Assembly: GCF_001922345.1 (NCBI RefSeq)
Contig: NZ_CP018812.1
Location: forward strand, 1,302,001 to 1,366,000
DNA length: 64,000 nt
Direction of reading: 5' to 3'
Origin: Paraburkholderia sp. SOS3
GTDB lineage: Bacteria; Pseudomonadota; Gammaproteobacteria; Burkholderiales; Burkholderiaceae
In this document: piece after piece, positions 34,328 through 43,726 of the stretch
Layout: every line of letters begins with the position of its first letter
Position numbering within the stretch: position 1 is the first letter of the stretch
Notes under the pieces: generated by a model
The model's database searches: none
Seen by the model: only the letters and a program-made list of their open reading frames with translations
What the model was told of the DNA's origin: nothing
Made by a program: the position numbers and the translations under genes

Positions 34328-37300
34328 TGCGCGCCCGTATCCGGTGCGTCCGGGGTATCGGTGATGGTAGGAGACCGGCGGTTCCACGGCAGCCGCGCGG
34401 ACCAGCGCGCTACCTTCGAACGCACGCGATCGAGATAGAGGTAAATCACGGGCGTCGTGTACAGCGTGAACACCTGGCTTAGCAGCAGGCCGCCCATCAC
34501 CGTGACGCCGAGCGGCTGCCGCAGCGAGGCGCCCTGGCCGATGCCGATCGCGAGCGGCAGCGCGCCGAGCACGGCCGCCGCGGTCGTCATCATGATCGGG
34601 CGCAGACGCACGACGGCGGCTTCGTGAATGGCCGCACGCGCATCCATTTTCTCGTTGCGCTGCAACTGAATCGCCACGTCGACCATCATGATGCCGTTCT
34701 TCTTCACGATACCGATCAGCAGAATAATGCCGATCATCGCGATCACCGAAAACGGTGTGCCGAAAATCAGCAGCGCAAGCGTCGCGCCAATGCCGGCGGA
34801 CGGCAAGGTCGAAAGAATGGTGAGCGGGTGGATCGTGTTTTCGTACAGCACGCCGAGCACGATATACACGACGAGCAGGGCGGCGAGAATCAGCAGCGGT
34901 ACGGTGCCCATCGACTGCGCATACGCTTGCGCAGCGCCCGCGAATGCGCCATGCACGGACGCGGGCATGCCGATATCGCGCGACGCCTGTTCGATCGCCG
35001 CATCGGCCGCGCTCAGCGATCCGCCGGCCGGCAGGTTGAACGAAATCGTGCCGGCCACGAGACCGCTCTGATGGTTGATCTGGGTGGCGGTATGGCTGCT
35101 GGTCCAGTTGATCATTGCCGAAAGCGGCACCATCGTTTCGGCTGCCGTACTATCGGCGCTGCCGGTGGAGCTCCCTCCCTTGCTGTTGGCGATGCTGTTG
35201 GTCTGCGCGTTCGCCTGGGCATTCGAATTGAGCGCATTGGTTGCCGCAACCGCGCTGGCTGCAGCAGCAATCACGACCGGTTGCGTCACGCCGCTTACGG
35301 TGCCGCCCTGCATTTGCGTCTGCTGCGTGCCGTTCGCATTGCCGGCGGCGGTGCTCATATAAATGCCGCTCAACGACTGCGGATACTGCCAGTACTCGGG
35401 CGCCACCTCCATCACGACAAAGTACTGATTGAGCGGGTTGAAGATCGTCGATACCGTGCGCTGCCCGAATGCGTCGTAAAGCACGTTGTCGATCTGGTTC
35501 GCGACGAAACCGTAACGCATCGCGGTGCTGCGGTTCACTTGCACATACGCCTGCAGGCCGTTTTGCTGCAGATCCGAATTGACGTCGACGATCTGACTGC
35601 GGTGTTTGCCGAGCGCGGCGACGAGTTTCGGCACCCATTTGAACAGCGCATCGGGATCGTCGCTCGTCAGCGTGTACTGGTATTCGGCCGCCGATTGCCG
35701 TCCCCCGATGCGCAAGTCCTGCTGCGCCTGCAGGAACAGTTGCGCGCCGGACACGGCATTGAGCTTCGGCCGCAGCTGGTTCACCACTTGCGTTGCCGAT
35801 AGATGCCGCTGCGAAATCGGCTTCAGTTCGATAAACACGTTGGCCGTGTTCAACGCGCGCCCACCGGTGAAGCCGGCCACCGACTGAACGGCCGGGTCCT
35901 TTTGCACGATGGCTTGCAGTTGTGCGAGCTTCTTTTGCATCGCGTCGAAAGAGATGCTCTGGTCCGCGATGATCTGCCCGATCAGAATGCCCGTGTCCTG
36001 CTCGGGAAAGAACGTCGCGGAAAGAAAGCGAAACAGGAACACGTTGGCGACGAGCAGCGCGATCAGCGAAAGGCCGATCAGCAGCGCATGATCGAGCGCA
36101 CGGTCGAGCGAGCGGCTATACGCGTCGCGGAAACGCGCGAAGCCGTGGTCGATCCAGCGCGCCACGCGTGCCGCATGCGAATTCGCAGGGCCGGCCCGTT
36201 CGCGCTTCAGTACATACGCGCACATCGTGGGCGTGATCGTCAGCGAGATGACGAGCGACAGCAGGATCGCGATCGACAACGTCACGGCGAACTCGTGGAA
36301 CAGCAGGCCGACGATGCCCGGCATCAGCAGAATCGGCAAAAACACGGCGATCAGCGACAGGCTCATCGATATGACGGTGAAGCCGACTTCGCCGGCGCCG
36401 CGTATCGCCGCTTCCTTCGGGTCGAGCCCCGCTTCGATATGGCGCACGATATTTTCGAGCACGACCACCGCATCGTCGACCACGAAGCCGGTGCCGATCG
36501 TCAGCGCCATCAGCGACAGATTGTCGATGCTGTAGCCGAGCAGATACATCGGGCCGAACGTGCCGACAATCGAAAGCGGCAGCGCGACCGCGGGAATCAG
36601 CGTCGCACGCGGCGACAGCAGGAAGATAAACACTACGCCGACCACGAGCAGCACCGCGATAAACAGGGTGCGCTCGGTATCGGACGTCGAGGCCCGCACC
36701 GATTCCGAGCGGTCGATCGCGACATTGACGTGAATCGAACTCGGCATCGCCGCTTCGATGGCGGGCAGCCGTGCCTGGATCTGACTGACCGTCTTCACCA
36801 CGTTGCTGCCCGGCAGCGGATAGACGATCACGAGCACCGCGGATTTGCCGTTATAAAGGCCTGCATTGCGGATGTTCTCATTCGAGTCGATCACGCTTGC
36901 AACGTCGCGTAAGAATACGGGCGCGCCTTGCCGGTAGGCGATCACGATATCGCGATACGGCGCTGCGTTGCTGATCTGGTCGTTCGACAGGACCTCGAAG
37001 CGCTGGCCGTTCTGGTCGATATGGCCTTTCGCGCTATCCGCATTGGCCGCGCCGACGGCGGCGCGCACGTCTTCGAGGCCGATTCCGTAGCTATTGAGCT
37101 TGCCCGGTTGCAGTTCGACGCGCACCGACGGCAGGGCGCCGCCGCCGAGCGTGATCTGGCCGACGCCATCCACTTGCGACAACTGCTGTTGAATGACCGA
37201 ATCGGCGGAATCGTAAAGTTGCGCTTTGGTCAGCGTGTCCGACGTGAGCGCGAGCACCATGACCGGCGCGCTCGCGGGGTTGTACTGCCGATAAGTCGGA

Positions 37301-37677
37301 TTCGCGCGCAAGGTGGTCGGCAGATCGGCGCGCGCGGCCTGGATCGCCGCTTCGACATCGCGCGCGGCGCCGTTGATATCGCGGTTCAGGCCGAACACGA
37401 CGACGATCATCGACGTGCCGACATAACTCATCGACGTCAGTTCGGCGACATCGGCAATCGTGCCGAGCCGGCGCTCGAGCGGTTCGGCGACCGTCGAAGC
37501 CATCGTTTCGGGGCTTGCGCCGGCCATTTGCGCCTGAACGACGATTACCGGGTACGCGACATTGGGCAGCGGTGCGACCGGCAGCCGGAAATACGCGAGA
37601 AAACCGGCCAGCAGAATCGCGACTGCCAGCAGGCTGGTCGCGACGGGCCGCCGGATAAACAGCGCCGGGATGTTCAC
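34324..37677 (-). CDS. mdtC: RND efflux pump, MdtC-like subunit with a large insertion
   Basis: 1,117 residues, about 80-100 longer than usual MdtB/MdtC proteins. Twelve transmembrane helices and two periplasmic loops are visible. TM4 carries GTGFVVDDAVVVLENI with the acidic proton-relay pair. Residues about 777-845 (bases roughly 35,141-35,350) are an extra stretch of Ala, Asn, Ser, Thr, Gln and Gly placed between IYMST and MVPLSAM, where family members have only a few residues. The start overlaps the preceding RND gene (ATGA at 37674-37677). Two different RND proteins in one operon point to a hetero-trimeric MdtBC-type pump. Substrates of such pumps include bile salts, novobiocin and detergents. 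Confidence 0.94.
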   Translation of the reverse strand: MNIPALFIRRPVATSLLAVAILLAGFLAYFRLPVAPLPNVAYPVIVVQAQMAGASPETMASTVAEPLERRLGTIADVAELTSMSYVGTSMIVVVFGLNRDINGAARDVEAAIQAARADLPTTLRANPTYRQYNPASAPVMVLALTSDTLTKAQLYDSADSVIQQQLSQVDGVGQITLGGGALPSVRVELQPGKLNSYGIGLEDVRAAVGAANADSAKGHIDQNGQRFEVLSNDQISNAAPYRDIVIAYRQGAPVFLRDVASVIDSNENIRNAGLYNGKSAVLVIVYPLPGSNVVKTVSQIQARLPAIEAAMPSSIHVNVAIDRSESVRASTSDTERTLFIAVLLVVGVVFIFLLSPRATLIPAVALPLSIVGTFGPMYLLGYSIDNLSLMALTIGTGFVVDDAVVVLENIVRHIEAGLDPKEAAIRGAGEVGFTVISMSLSLIAVFLPILLMPGIVGLLFHEFAVTLSIAILLSLVISLTITPTMCAYVLKRERAGPANSHAARVARWIDHGFARFRDAYSRSLDRALDHALLIGLSLIALLVANVFLFRFLSATFFPEQDTGILIGQIIADQSISFDAMQKKLAQLQAIVQKDPAVQSVAGFTGGRALNTANVFIELKPISQRHLSATQVVNQLRPKLNAVSGAQLFLQAQQDLRIGGRQSAAEYQYTLTSDDPDALFKWVPKLVAALGKHRSQIVDVNSDLQQNGLQAYVQVNRSTAMRYGFVANQIDNVLYDAFGQRTVSTIFNPLNQYFVVMEVAPEYWQYPQSLSGIYMSTAAGNANGTQQTQMQGGTVSGVTQPVVIAAAASAVAATNALNSNAQANAQTNSIANSKGGSSTGSADSTAAETMVPLSAMINWTSSHTATQINHQSGLVAGTISFNLPAGGSLSAADAAIEQASRDIGMPASVHGAFAGAAQAYAQSMGTVPLLILAALLVVYIVLGVLYENTIHPLTILSTLPSAGIGATLALLIFGTPFSVIAMIGIILLIGIVKKNGIMMVDVAIQLQRNEKMDARAAIHEAAVVRLRPIMMTTAAAVLGALPLAIGIGQGASLRQPLGVTVMGGLLLSQVFTLYTTPVIYLYLDRVRSKVARWSARLPWNRRSPTITDTPDAPDTGAQ

Positions 37678-40600
37678 GGCGTGCTCCGCTGCGCGCCGTG
37701 TTCGTCGCGCTCACGGCGCTTGCGCGAGAAACGCTGCGCGAGCCGGTCGAAAAACAGATAGATGACGGGTGTCGTGAAGAGCGTCAGCACCTGGCTCAAC
37801 GTCAGGCCGCCGATGATCGCGAGGCCGAGCGGGCGGCGCAGTTCGGAGCCGGTGCCGGTGCCGAGCAGCATCGGCAGGGCGCCCAGCATGGCGGCGAGCG
37901 TGGTCATCAGGATCGGGCGGAAGCGCAGCAGCGACGCTTCGAAAATCGCTTCACGCGGCGATTTGCCATGCACGCGCTCCGCTTCGAGCGCGAAGTCGAC
38001 CATCATGATCGCGTTCTTCTTCACGATGCCGATCAGCAGCACGATGCCGATAATGCCGATCACGTCGAGGTCGCTGCCCGCGATCATCAGCGCGAGCAGC
38101 GCGCCGATGCCGGCCGACGGCAGCGTCGACAGGATCGTGACCGGGTGGATATAACTTTCGTACAGCACGCCGAGCACGATATACACGGCCGCGAGCGCGG
38201 CGATCAGCAGATACACCTCGCTTGACAGCGAATCTTCGAATGCTTGCGCCGCGCCCTGGAACGTCGATGTGATCGACGGCGGCAGATGGACCGCATTCTC
38301 CGCGTCGCGAATCGCGCGCACGGCGGCGCTCAGCGACGCATCTTTCGCGAGATTGAACGAGATCGTCACCGACGGGAACTGCGCGAGGTGGCTCACCACG
38401 AGTGGCGTGCGCACGATGCGCAGCTTCGCGATGCCGGAGAGTTGGACCTGGCCGCTGCTGCCGGTCTGACTCGGCAGATAGAGGTTGCCGAGCGCTTGCA
38501 CATCGGCCATCGCTTCGGGTTTTGCGACGAGAATGACGCGGTACTGGTCGGACTGCTGGAAGATCGTCGAGACGATGCGCTGGCCTAGTGCATCGTAAAG
38601 CGCGTTGTCGATCGTCGCGGCGGTGATGCCGTAGCGCGCCGCAAGCTGGCGGTTCACGTCGACGTAAATACCGAGGCCGTCCACGTTGAGGTCGCTTGCG
38701 ACGTCGGTGATCGACGGAATCTTCTTCATGCGATCGATCAGCGCCGGCACGTATTGCTGGAACGCCTGCTGGTTCGGACCGCGCAGCACGAAGTTGTACT
38801 GGTTCTTCGTCACCGTCGTGTCGAGCGTGAGGTCCTGCTCGGGCTGCAGATAGAGCCGGATGCCCGGCACCTTTTCCGCTTCCTGCTGGATGCGGCGGCC
38901 GATTTCCCCGGCCGTCAGCGACCGGTCGTCGCGGGGGCGCAGGTTGATCAGAAAGCGCCCGTTGTTCAGCGTCGTGTTGGTGCCGTCGATGCCGACGTAC
39001 GAGGTCAGCGACACGACATCCGGATCCTTGAGGATCGCTTGCGCAAGGTCGTTTTGCCTTTTGACCATCGCCGAATACGACACCGAGTTGTCGGCCACGC
39101 TGATGCCTTGCAATACGCCGACGTCCTGCACCGGGAACAGACCCTTGGGGATCACGATGTAGAGGATCAGCGTCAGCGCTACGGTGCCGAGCGCGACGAA
39201 CAGCGTCAGCGTCTGGTGATCGAGCACCCAGCGCAGGCCGCGTTCGTATGCGGCAAGCGTTTTGTCGAATAGCCCTTCGCTGATGCGCTCGAAGCGGCTC
39301 GGGTGCCGTTCGGCCTGGGCGCGCAGAATGCGCGCGCACATCATCGGCACGACCGTCAGCGAGACGACAGCCGACAGTACGATGGTCACAGCGAGGGTGA
39401 TGGCGAATTCGCTGAAGAGGCGGCCGATCACGCCGCCCATAAACAGCAGCGGAATCAGCACCGCGATCAGCGATACCGTCAGCGACAGAATCGTAAAGCC
39501 GATTTGTCCGGCGCCCTTCAAAGCCGCTTCGAGCGGTCCCATCCCTTCTTCGAGATACCGGACGATATTCTCGATCATCACGATCGAGTCGTCGACGACG
39601 AAGCCGGTGGCGATGATCAGCGCCATCAGCGACAGATTGTCGATCGAGTAGTTGAGCTGGTACATCACCGCGAGCGTGCCGATCAACGAGACCGGTACCG
39701 AGATGCTCGGGATGATGGTCGCGGGCACGTTGCGCAGGAACACGAAAATCACCGCGACGACGAGCACGATCGCGAGAAGCAGCTCGAACGCCGCGTCGCG
39801 CACCGACGAGCGGATCACGCCGGTGCTGTCCGCCACCACCGTCACTTTCATGCCGGCCGGCAGCGTCGATTCGAGTTTCGGCAACTGCTGCATGATCTGG
39901 TTCACGGTGCGGATCACGTTCGCGCCGGGCTGCCGTTGCACGTTGATTACGATCGCCGGCGTTCTGTTGAACCACGCGCCGCGCTCGACGTCCTGCGGCG
40001 CCTGGCTCGCGCGCGCGACATCGCGCAGATACACGGGCGCGCCGTTCTGATATGCGATCACCGAGTTCAAATAGTCTTCGGGGTCGACGATCTGATCGTT
40101 GCCGTTGATCGTGTAGTCGAGCTCGGGGCCGTCGAAGTTGCCTTTCGGCTGGCTCACGTTGATGTTCGCGAGCAGCGTGCGCAGGTCGTCGATATTGAGG
40201 CCGTAGCCCGCGAGTTTCTGCGGATCGGCTTCGACGCGCACGGCCGGCACATTGCCGCCCGCGGTGGCGACGAGGCCGACGCCCGGCACTTCGGAAATCT
40301 TCGTCGCGAGCCGGTTGTTCGCCGCGTCCTGCAACTGCGTGAGCGACATCGACTTCGACGTGACCGCGAGCGTGAGGATCGGCTGGTCGGCGGGATTGAC
40401 CTTCGCATACGTGGGCGGCGCGGGCAGGCCAGCGGGCAGGAAGCTGTTGGCCGCGTTGATCGCCTGCTGCACGTTCTGCTGCGCGACGTCGAGATTCAGC
40501 GAAAGGTCGAACTGCAGCGTGATGATCGAGGCGCCTTCGGAGCTGTACGAGATCATCTGCTGCAGGCCCGGTATCTGGCCGAGCTGCACTTCGAGCGGCG

Positions 40601-40793
40601 CGGTCACCGTGGTCGCCATCACGTGCGGGCTCGCGCCGGGATAGAAGGTCTGCACCTGGATCGTCGGATAGTCGACCGACGGCAGCGACGAGACCGGCAG
40701 GAACTTCATCGCGACGAGACCGACGAGCACGAGCGCGATCATGAGCAGCGATGTCGCTACCGGTCTCAGGATAAACAGGCGGGAGAAATTCAT
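37674..40793 (-). CDS. mdtB: RND efflux pump, MdtB-like subunit
   Basis: 1,039 residues, normal length. N-terminus MNFSRLFILRPVATSLLMIA and TM4 motif ATGFVVDDSIVMIENIVR with the acidic pair. The second half repeats the fold, with GIGALLALMIAGSDLDVIGIIG and KKNAIMMVDFALE. Inner-membrane proton-driven transporter. It is 84 bases downstream of the membrane-fusion gene and overlaps the next RND gene by 4 bases. Large open frames on the opposite strand and in another phase across this gene are composition shadows. Confidence 0.96.
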   Translation of the reverse strand: MNFSRLFILRPVATSLLMIALVLVGLVAMKFLPVSSLPSVDYPTIQVQTFYPGASPHVMATTVTAPLEVQLGQIPGLQQMISYSSEGASIITLQFDLSLNLDVAQQNVQQAINAANSFLPAGLPAPPTYAKVNPADQPILTLAVTSKSMSLTQLQDAANNRLATKISEVPGVGLVATAGGNVPAVRVEADPQKLAGYGLNIDDLRTLLANINVSQPKGNFDGPELDYTINGNDQIVDPEDYLNSVIAYQNGAPVYLRDVARASQAPQDVERGAWFNRTPAIVINVQRQPGANVIRTVNQIMQQLPKLESTLPAGMKVTVVADSTGVIRSSVRDAAFELLLAIVLVVAVIFVFLRNVPATIIPSISVPVSLIGTLAVMYQLNYSIDNLSLMALIIATGFVVDDSIVMIENIVRYLEEGMGPLEAALKGAGQIGFTILSLTVSLIAVLIPLLFMGGVIGRLFSEFAITLAVTIVLSAVVSLTVVPMMCARILRAQAERHPSRFERISEGLFDKTLAAYERGLRWVLDHQTLTLFVALGTVALTLILYIVIPKGLFPVQDVGVLQGISVADNSVSYSAMVKRQNDLAQAILKDPDVVSLTSYVGIDGTNTTLNNGRFLINLRPRDDRSLTAGEIGRRIQQEAEKVPGIRLYLQPEQDLTLDTTVTKNQYNFVLRGPNQQAFQQYVPALIDRMKKIPSITDVASDLNVDGLGIYVDVNRQLAARYGITAATIDNALYDALGQRIVSTIFQQSDQYRVILVAKPEAMADVQALGNLYLPSQTGSSGQVQLSGIAKLRIVRTPLVVSHLAQFPSVTISFNLAKDASLSAAVRAIRDAENAVHLPPSITSTFQGAAQAFEDSLSSEVYLLIAALAAVYIVLGVLYESYIHPVTILSTLPSAGIGALLALMIAGSDLDVIGIIGIVLLIGIVKKNAIMMVDFALEAERVHGKSPREAIFEASLLRFRPILMTTLAAMLGALPMLLGTGTGSELRRPLGLAIIGGLTLSQVLTLFTTPVIYLFFDRLAQRFSRKRRERDEHGAQRSTP

Positions 40794-40877
40794 CGGCGCG
40801 GGATGGGCGGCTTATGGTCGGCGTCTAAAGTGCTTGGCGGTCGTTCGCCGGGCGCGGGTCGGTCACGCATCGGCGCC

Positions 40878-42092
40878 TCACGAATCCTGCACTTGCGCGT
40901 TCGCATCCGATGCAGCCGGTGCTGCGCTCCCGCCGCTTGCCGGTGCTGCACGCGCGGGCGCCGGCGTGATATGCGCGCCGTCGGACAATCGGTCGAGCCC
41001 GTCGGTAACGACGCGCTGGCCTGCGGCCAGTCCCGAAGCGATGGCGGTGTACGCACCGTTGGTCGGCCCGATCGTGACCTTACGCACCGACACGGTGTTG
41101 TTGGCGTTCACCACATAGACATAGTCGCCGGGCGCGCCGGTTTGCACAGCCGGTGTCGGCACGAGCACCGCGTTCTGCAGCGTATCGACGAGCAGCGTCA
41201 CGTTGACGAACTCGTTGGGGAAGAGCGCCTCGTCGTCGTTCGGCAGGCTCGCGCGCAGCGTGACGGTGCCGGTCGCGGTGGCCATCTGGTTGTTGATCGT
41301 GTAGAGCTCGCCCGTCGCGAGCTTCTTCGAGTTGTCGCTGCTATAGACGGTGACGGGCAGCTTCGCGCCGGTATTGAAGCGGCGCAGCACGTGATCCAGC
41401 GAGTTTTGCGGCACGGTGAATTCGACGGTGGTCGGTTTCATCTGCGTAATCACGGCGATGCCGGGCTGGCTCGACGCGGTGACGTAGTTGCCCGGATCGA
41501 TGAGCCGCAGGCCGATGCGGCCCGAGATCGGCGCGGTGATATGGCAGTAGATGAGGTCGAGATCGAATTGCGCGATGTTCGCGAGGTCCGCCTTGACGGC
41601 GGCTTCGTCCTGCTGCACGAGGAACTGCTGGTCGACGTAAGTCTGCTCGGCGATCGACTTGTGCTCGTTCAGTTGCGTGAAGCGCGCGAGATCGGCGCGG
41701 GCCTGGGCCAGCGTCGCCTTGTCTTTGGCGAGCTGTGCCTGAGCCTGCTGCTTGCTGATCTCGAACTGGCGCGGGTCGATCTGCGCAAGGAACTGGCCTT
41801 TTTCGACGTCCTGGCCTTCGCGATAGCCGACGGCGGTCAGGTAGCCGCTCAATTGCGGCAGTACGGTGACGGTTGCGACCGGCGTAATCGTCCCGAGCGC
41901 GCTCAGCGTTTCCGGCATCGGGCCCACGGTGGCCGTTGCGACCGTTACGACTTGCGGGGTCGCCGCGCGCGCTGGTTTCTTGCCGCGCAGCACGTGCAGC
42001 ACCGCGAGGGCGATCAGCACGATCACGATGATGGCAATAACCAGCAGGCCGCGGCGCCGCGGTTTCTGTTGCGGGGTTGTCACAGCATTCAT
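40878..42092 (-). CDS. mdtA: RND periplasmic adaptor, MdtA-like
   Basis: 404 residues from ATG 42092 (GAGG 5 bases upstream). One N-terminal membrane anchor (about 15-36) is followed by VVTVATATVGPMPETLSALGTI, the start of the HlyD-like barrel. A lipoyl/coiled-coil region follows (FLAQIDPRQFEISKQQAQAQLAKDKA...), then the DLIYCHITAPISGRIG motif and a flexible Ala/Pro/Ser-rich C-terminus. It links the inner-membrane pump to the outer duct. First gene of the mdtABC-OMF operon. Confidence 0.94.
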   Translation of the reverse strand: MNAVTTPQQKPRRRGLLVIAIIVIVLIALAVLHVLRGKKPARAATPQVVTVATATVGPMPETLSALGTITPVATVTVLPQLSGYLTAVGYREGQDVEKGQFLAQIDPRQFEISKQQAQAQLAKDKATLAQARADLARFTQLNEHKSIAEQTYVDQQFLVQQDEAAVKADLANIAQFDLDLIYCHITAPISGRIGLRLIDPGNYVTASSQPGIAVITQMKPTTVEFTVPQNSLDHVLRRFNTGAKLPVTVYSSDNSKKLATGELYTINNQMATATGTVTLRASLPNDDEALFPNEFVNVTLLVDTLQNAVLVPTPAVQTGAPGDYVYVVNANNTVSVRKVTIGPTNGAYTAIASGLAAGQRVVTDGLDRLSDGAHITPAPARAAPASGGSAAPAASDANAQVQDS

Positions 42093-43726
42093 CGCTACCT
42101 CGCGCGTATTGTTTTCGAGCGTGACCTGCACGGTAGCCGTAACCGTGACCACGGCTGGGACCGCTGGCCGAGCCGCGGCGCGGGTGCCCTATCGCATTGG
42201 CCGCCGCCGGGCGGATAGCTATGCTGCATACACCTTCTCATCGATTGGTTTCCCCGTTCTTAACGAGCGCCCCGTCCAACCAGGATCGAGAATTAAAACG
42301 AGCTTTCGAGTAGTGTGCCGGCCTGAACGCACATGCATAGGATCGCGTGATGTACGACTCGTACACCTTACGATCTGCTATCAGTCAGTTCGGGATCGGC
42401 GTGACCCAACACTTTAACTGGTCCGATGAGGAAGACGCAGATTTGATGTAACGCGCGGTAATCGCAACGTGACGTCGGATCGGTGCGACGCAAAGCGTAG
42501 CGGAAGAAGGGCGGGTTGCCACGCTGCATTGGACTACCACTGTTCCGCATGCTTTGTCGTTTGTACTGCGATCCAGGCGGGCAGTGGAACCGATCTCTCG
42601 CCAGATCCGCGTCGAATTGTTCCTTCTATGAAAAGGGACACTCCTGAATGCGTTGCGCGACGATTTTTCGGATTCATTCGATATATGAATGCGAGGTATA
42701 GCGAAGTATTGGAGAAAGGCATGCCGCTGACCTTTCCTTTCAATCATGTTATGTGTGTCAAATTAATGTGACATTTCACCGAACCTTTGACGAAAAGATT
42801 CATAAAGTTCATGGGAAAAGGTGACCGACGTTACTGCGTGTCATTCATCCTGTTTCCGCCTTGATTTATAAAAAACTCTCTGTAGACAAATAACTTTGCT
42901 TATGCGACAGTTCCAGCGAGCACTGAATCCTGCCTTCGTTACAAGCGCTATGCCGGCAGTCGCGACCGCCTACAGGATGGTTGTGCGGGCATTTAGCAGA
43001 CGTGCTCGGGGTTGTTTCCGAAAGAGAGCGCTGTTGCATGGGCGTGCCACGCGCGCCGTCGTGCAACGTGCATGTCGACATCTAATGGCTGCGTAAAGAC
43101 GGCCTGAAGAGGAAACGGTAACCATGAGCACTCGAAGTGCGCCGGGGATCGAAGAGCATCCAGCAGAACAGCCAGACGATTCCCCCGATCGGCTGTTGCC
43201 TCCACAAATCGTGTTCGTACGCATCTCGCGCCACGATGGTCCTTCATAAGTTTTCTCCGGCCGGATAAATCGCCCGGCTATTGCATCCCTGCCTCTAGCG
43301 TTGTCGCCTGAATGCTTCATTTGGCTATTCCGCGCCAAATGAAAAGGCTTCGCTCGGCCTGACGATTTAAATAAGTCAATTCGCTGGTTGAAATTACGTG
43401 GTGGTCCGGCGACTGAATGAGATGCCGTATCGACTGCAAGCAGGAATGCAAATAACGATTATCTAAAACGAGACGGATCAATGTCCACTGGCTAATCCAG
43501 CATCGGACGACTATCGGCAACAACCGGAAACCGGAGAGCAGACCGCGTAGCGCTTTACGTGGCGATTCGTCACGTCCGCGCGATCTGCACGCGAAGCCGA
43601 TCGAGGGTCGTGCGGCGCGCTGGCTGTCGTATCGATTGTGGACACCCGTTGCCGTTCGCAGGCGCGCAGCGTTTCGACATATCGCTGGCGTTGAAGTCGA
43701 TTTTCTGTCCGGTGGAGAGGAACAAC
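42093..43726. other. 1.6-kb gap before the adhesin, no convincing gene
   Basis: The stretch from about 42,280 to 43,500 is visibly richer in A/T than its surroundings, with A/T-rich patches at about 42,650-42,900 and 43,330-43,480. Open frames here (for example 42469-42771 plus, 42970-43338 minus, 43317-43523 minus) have no ribosome binding sites, family motifs or signal peptides. It may hold the efflux-operon promoter at its left end, the adhesin promoter and leader at its right end, and decayed or foreign sequence between. I could not identify an insertion-sequence remnant. Confidence 0.5.

Noticed and set aside
37951..39975. A 674-residue frame in another phase of the minus strand within mdtB
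   Set aside because: Arg-rich shadow of the real MdtB-like frame.
39303..42218. A 971-residue plus-strand frame opposite mdtB and mdtA
   Set aside because: Arg/His/Asp-rich translation with no motifs; the minus strand encodes unmistakable RND and adaptor proteins.
42385..43523. Several short frames in the gap before the adhesin
   Set aside because: Cys/Arg/Ser-rich chance frames on both strands that overlap each other; none has a ribosome binding site or signal peptide.
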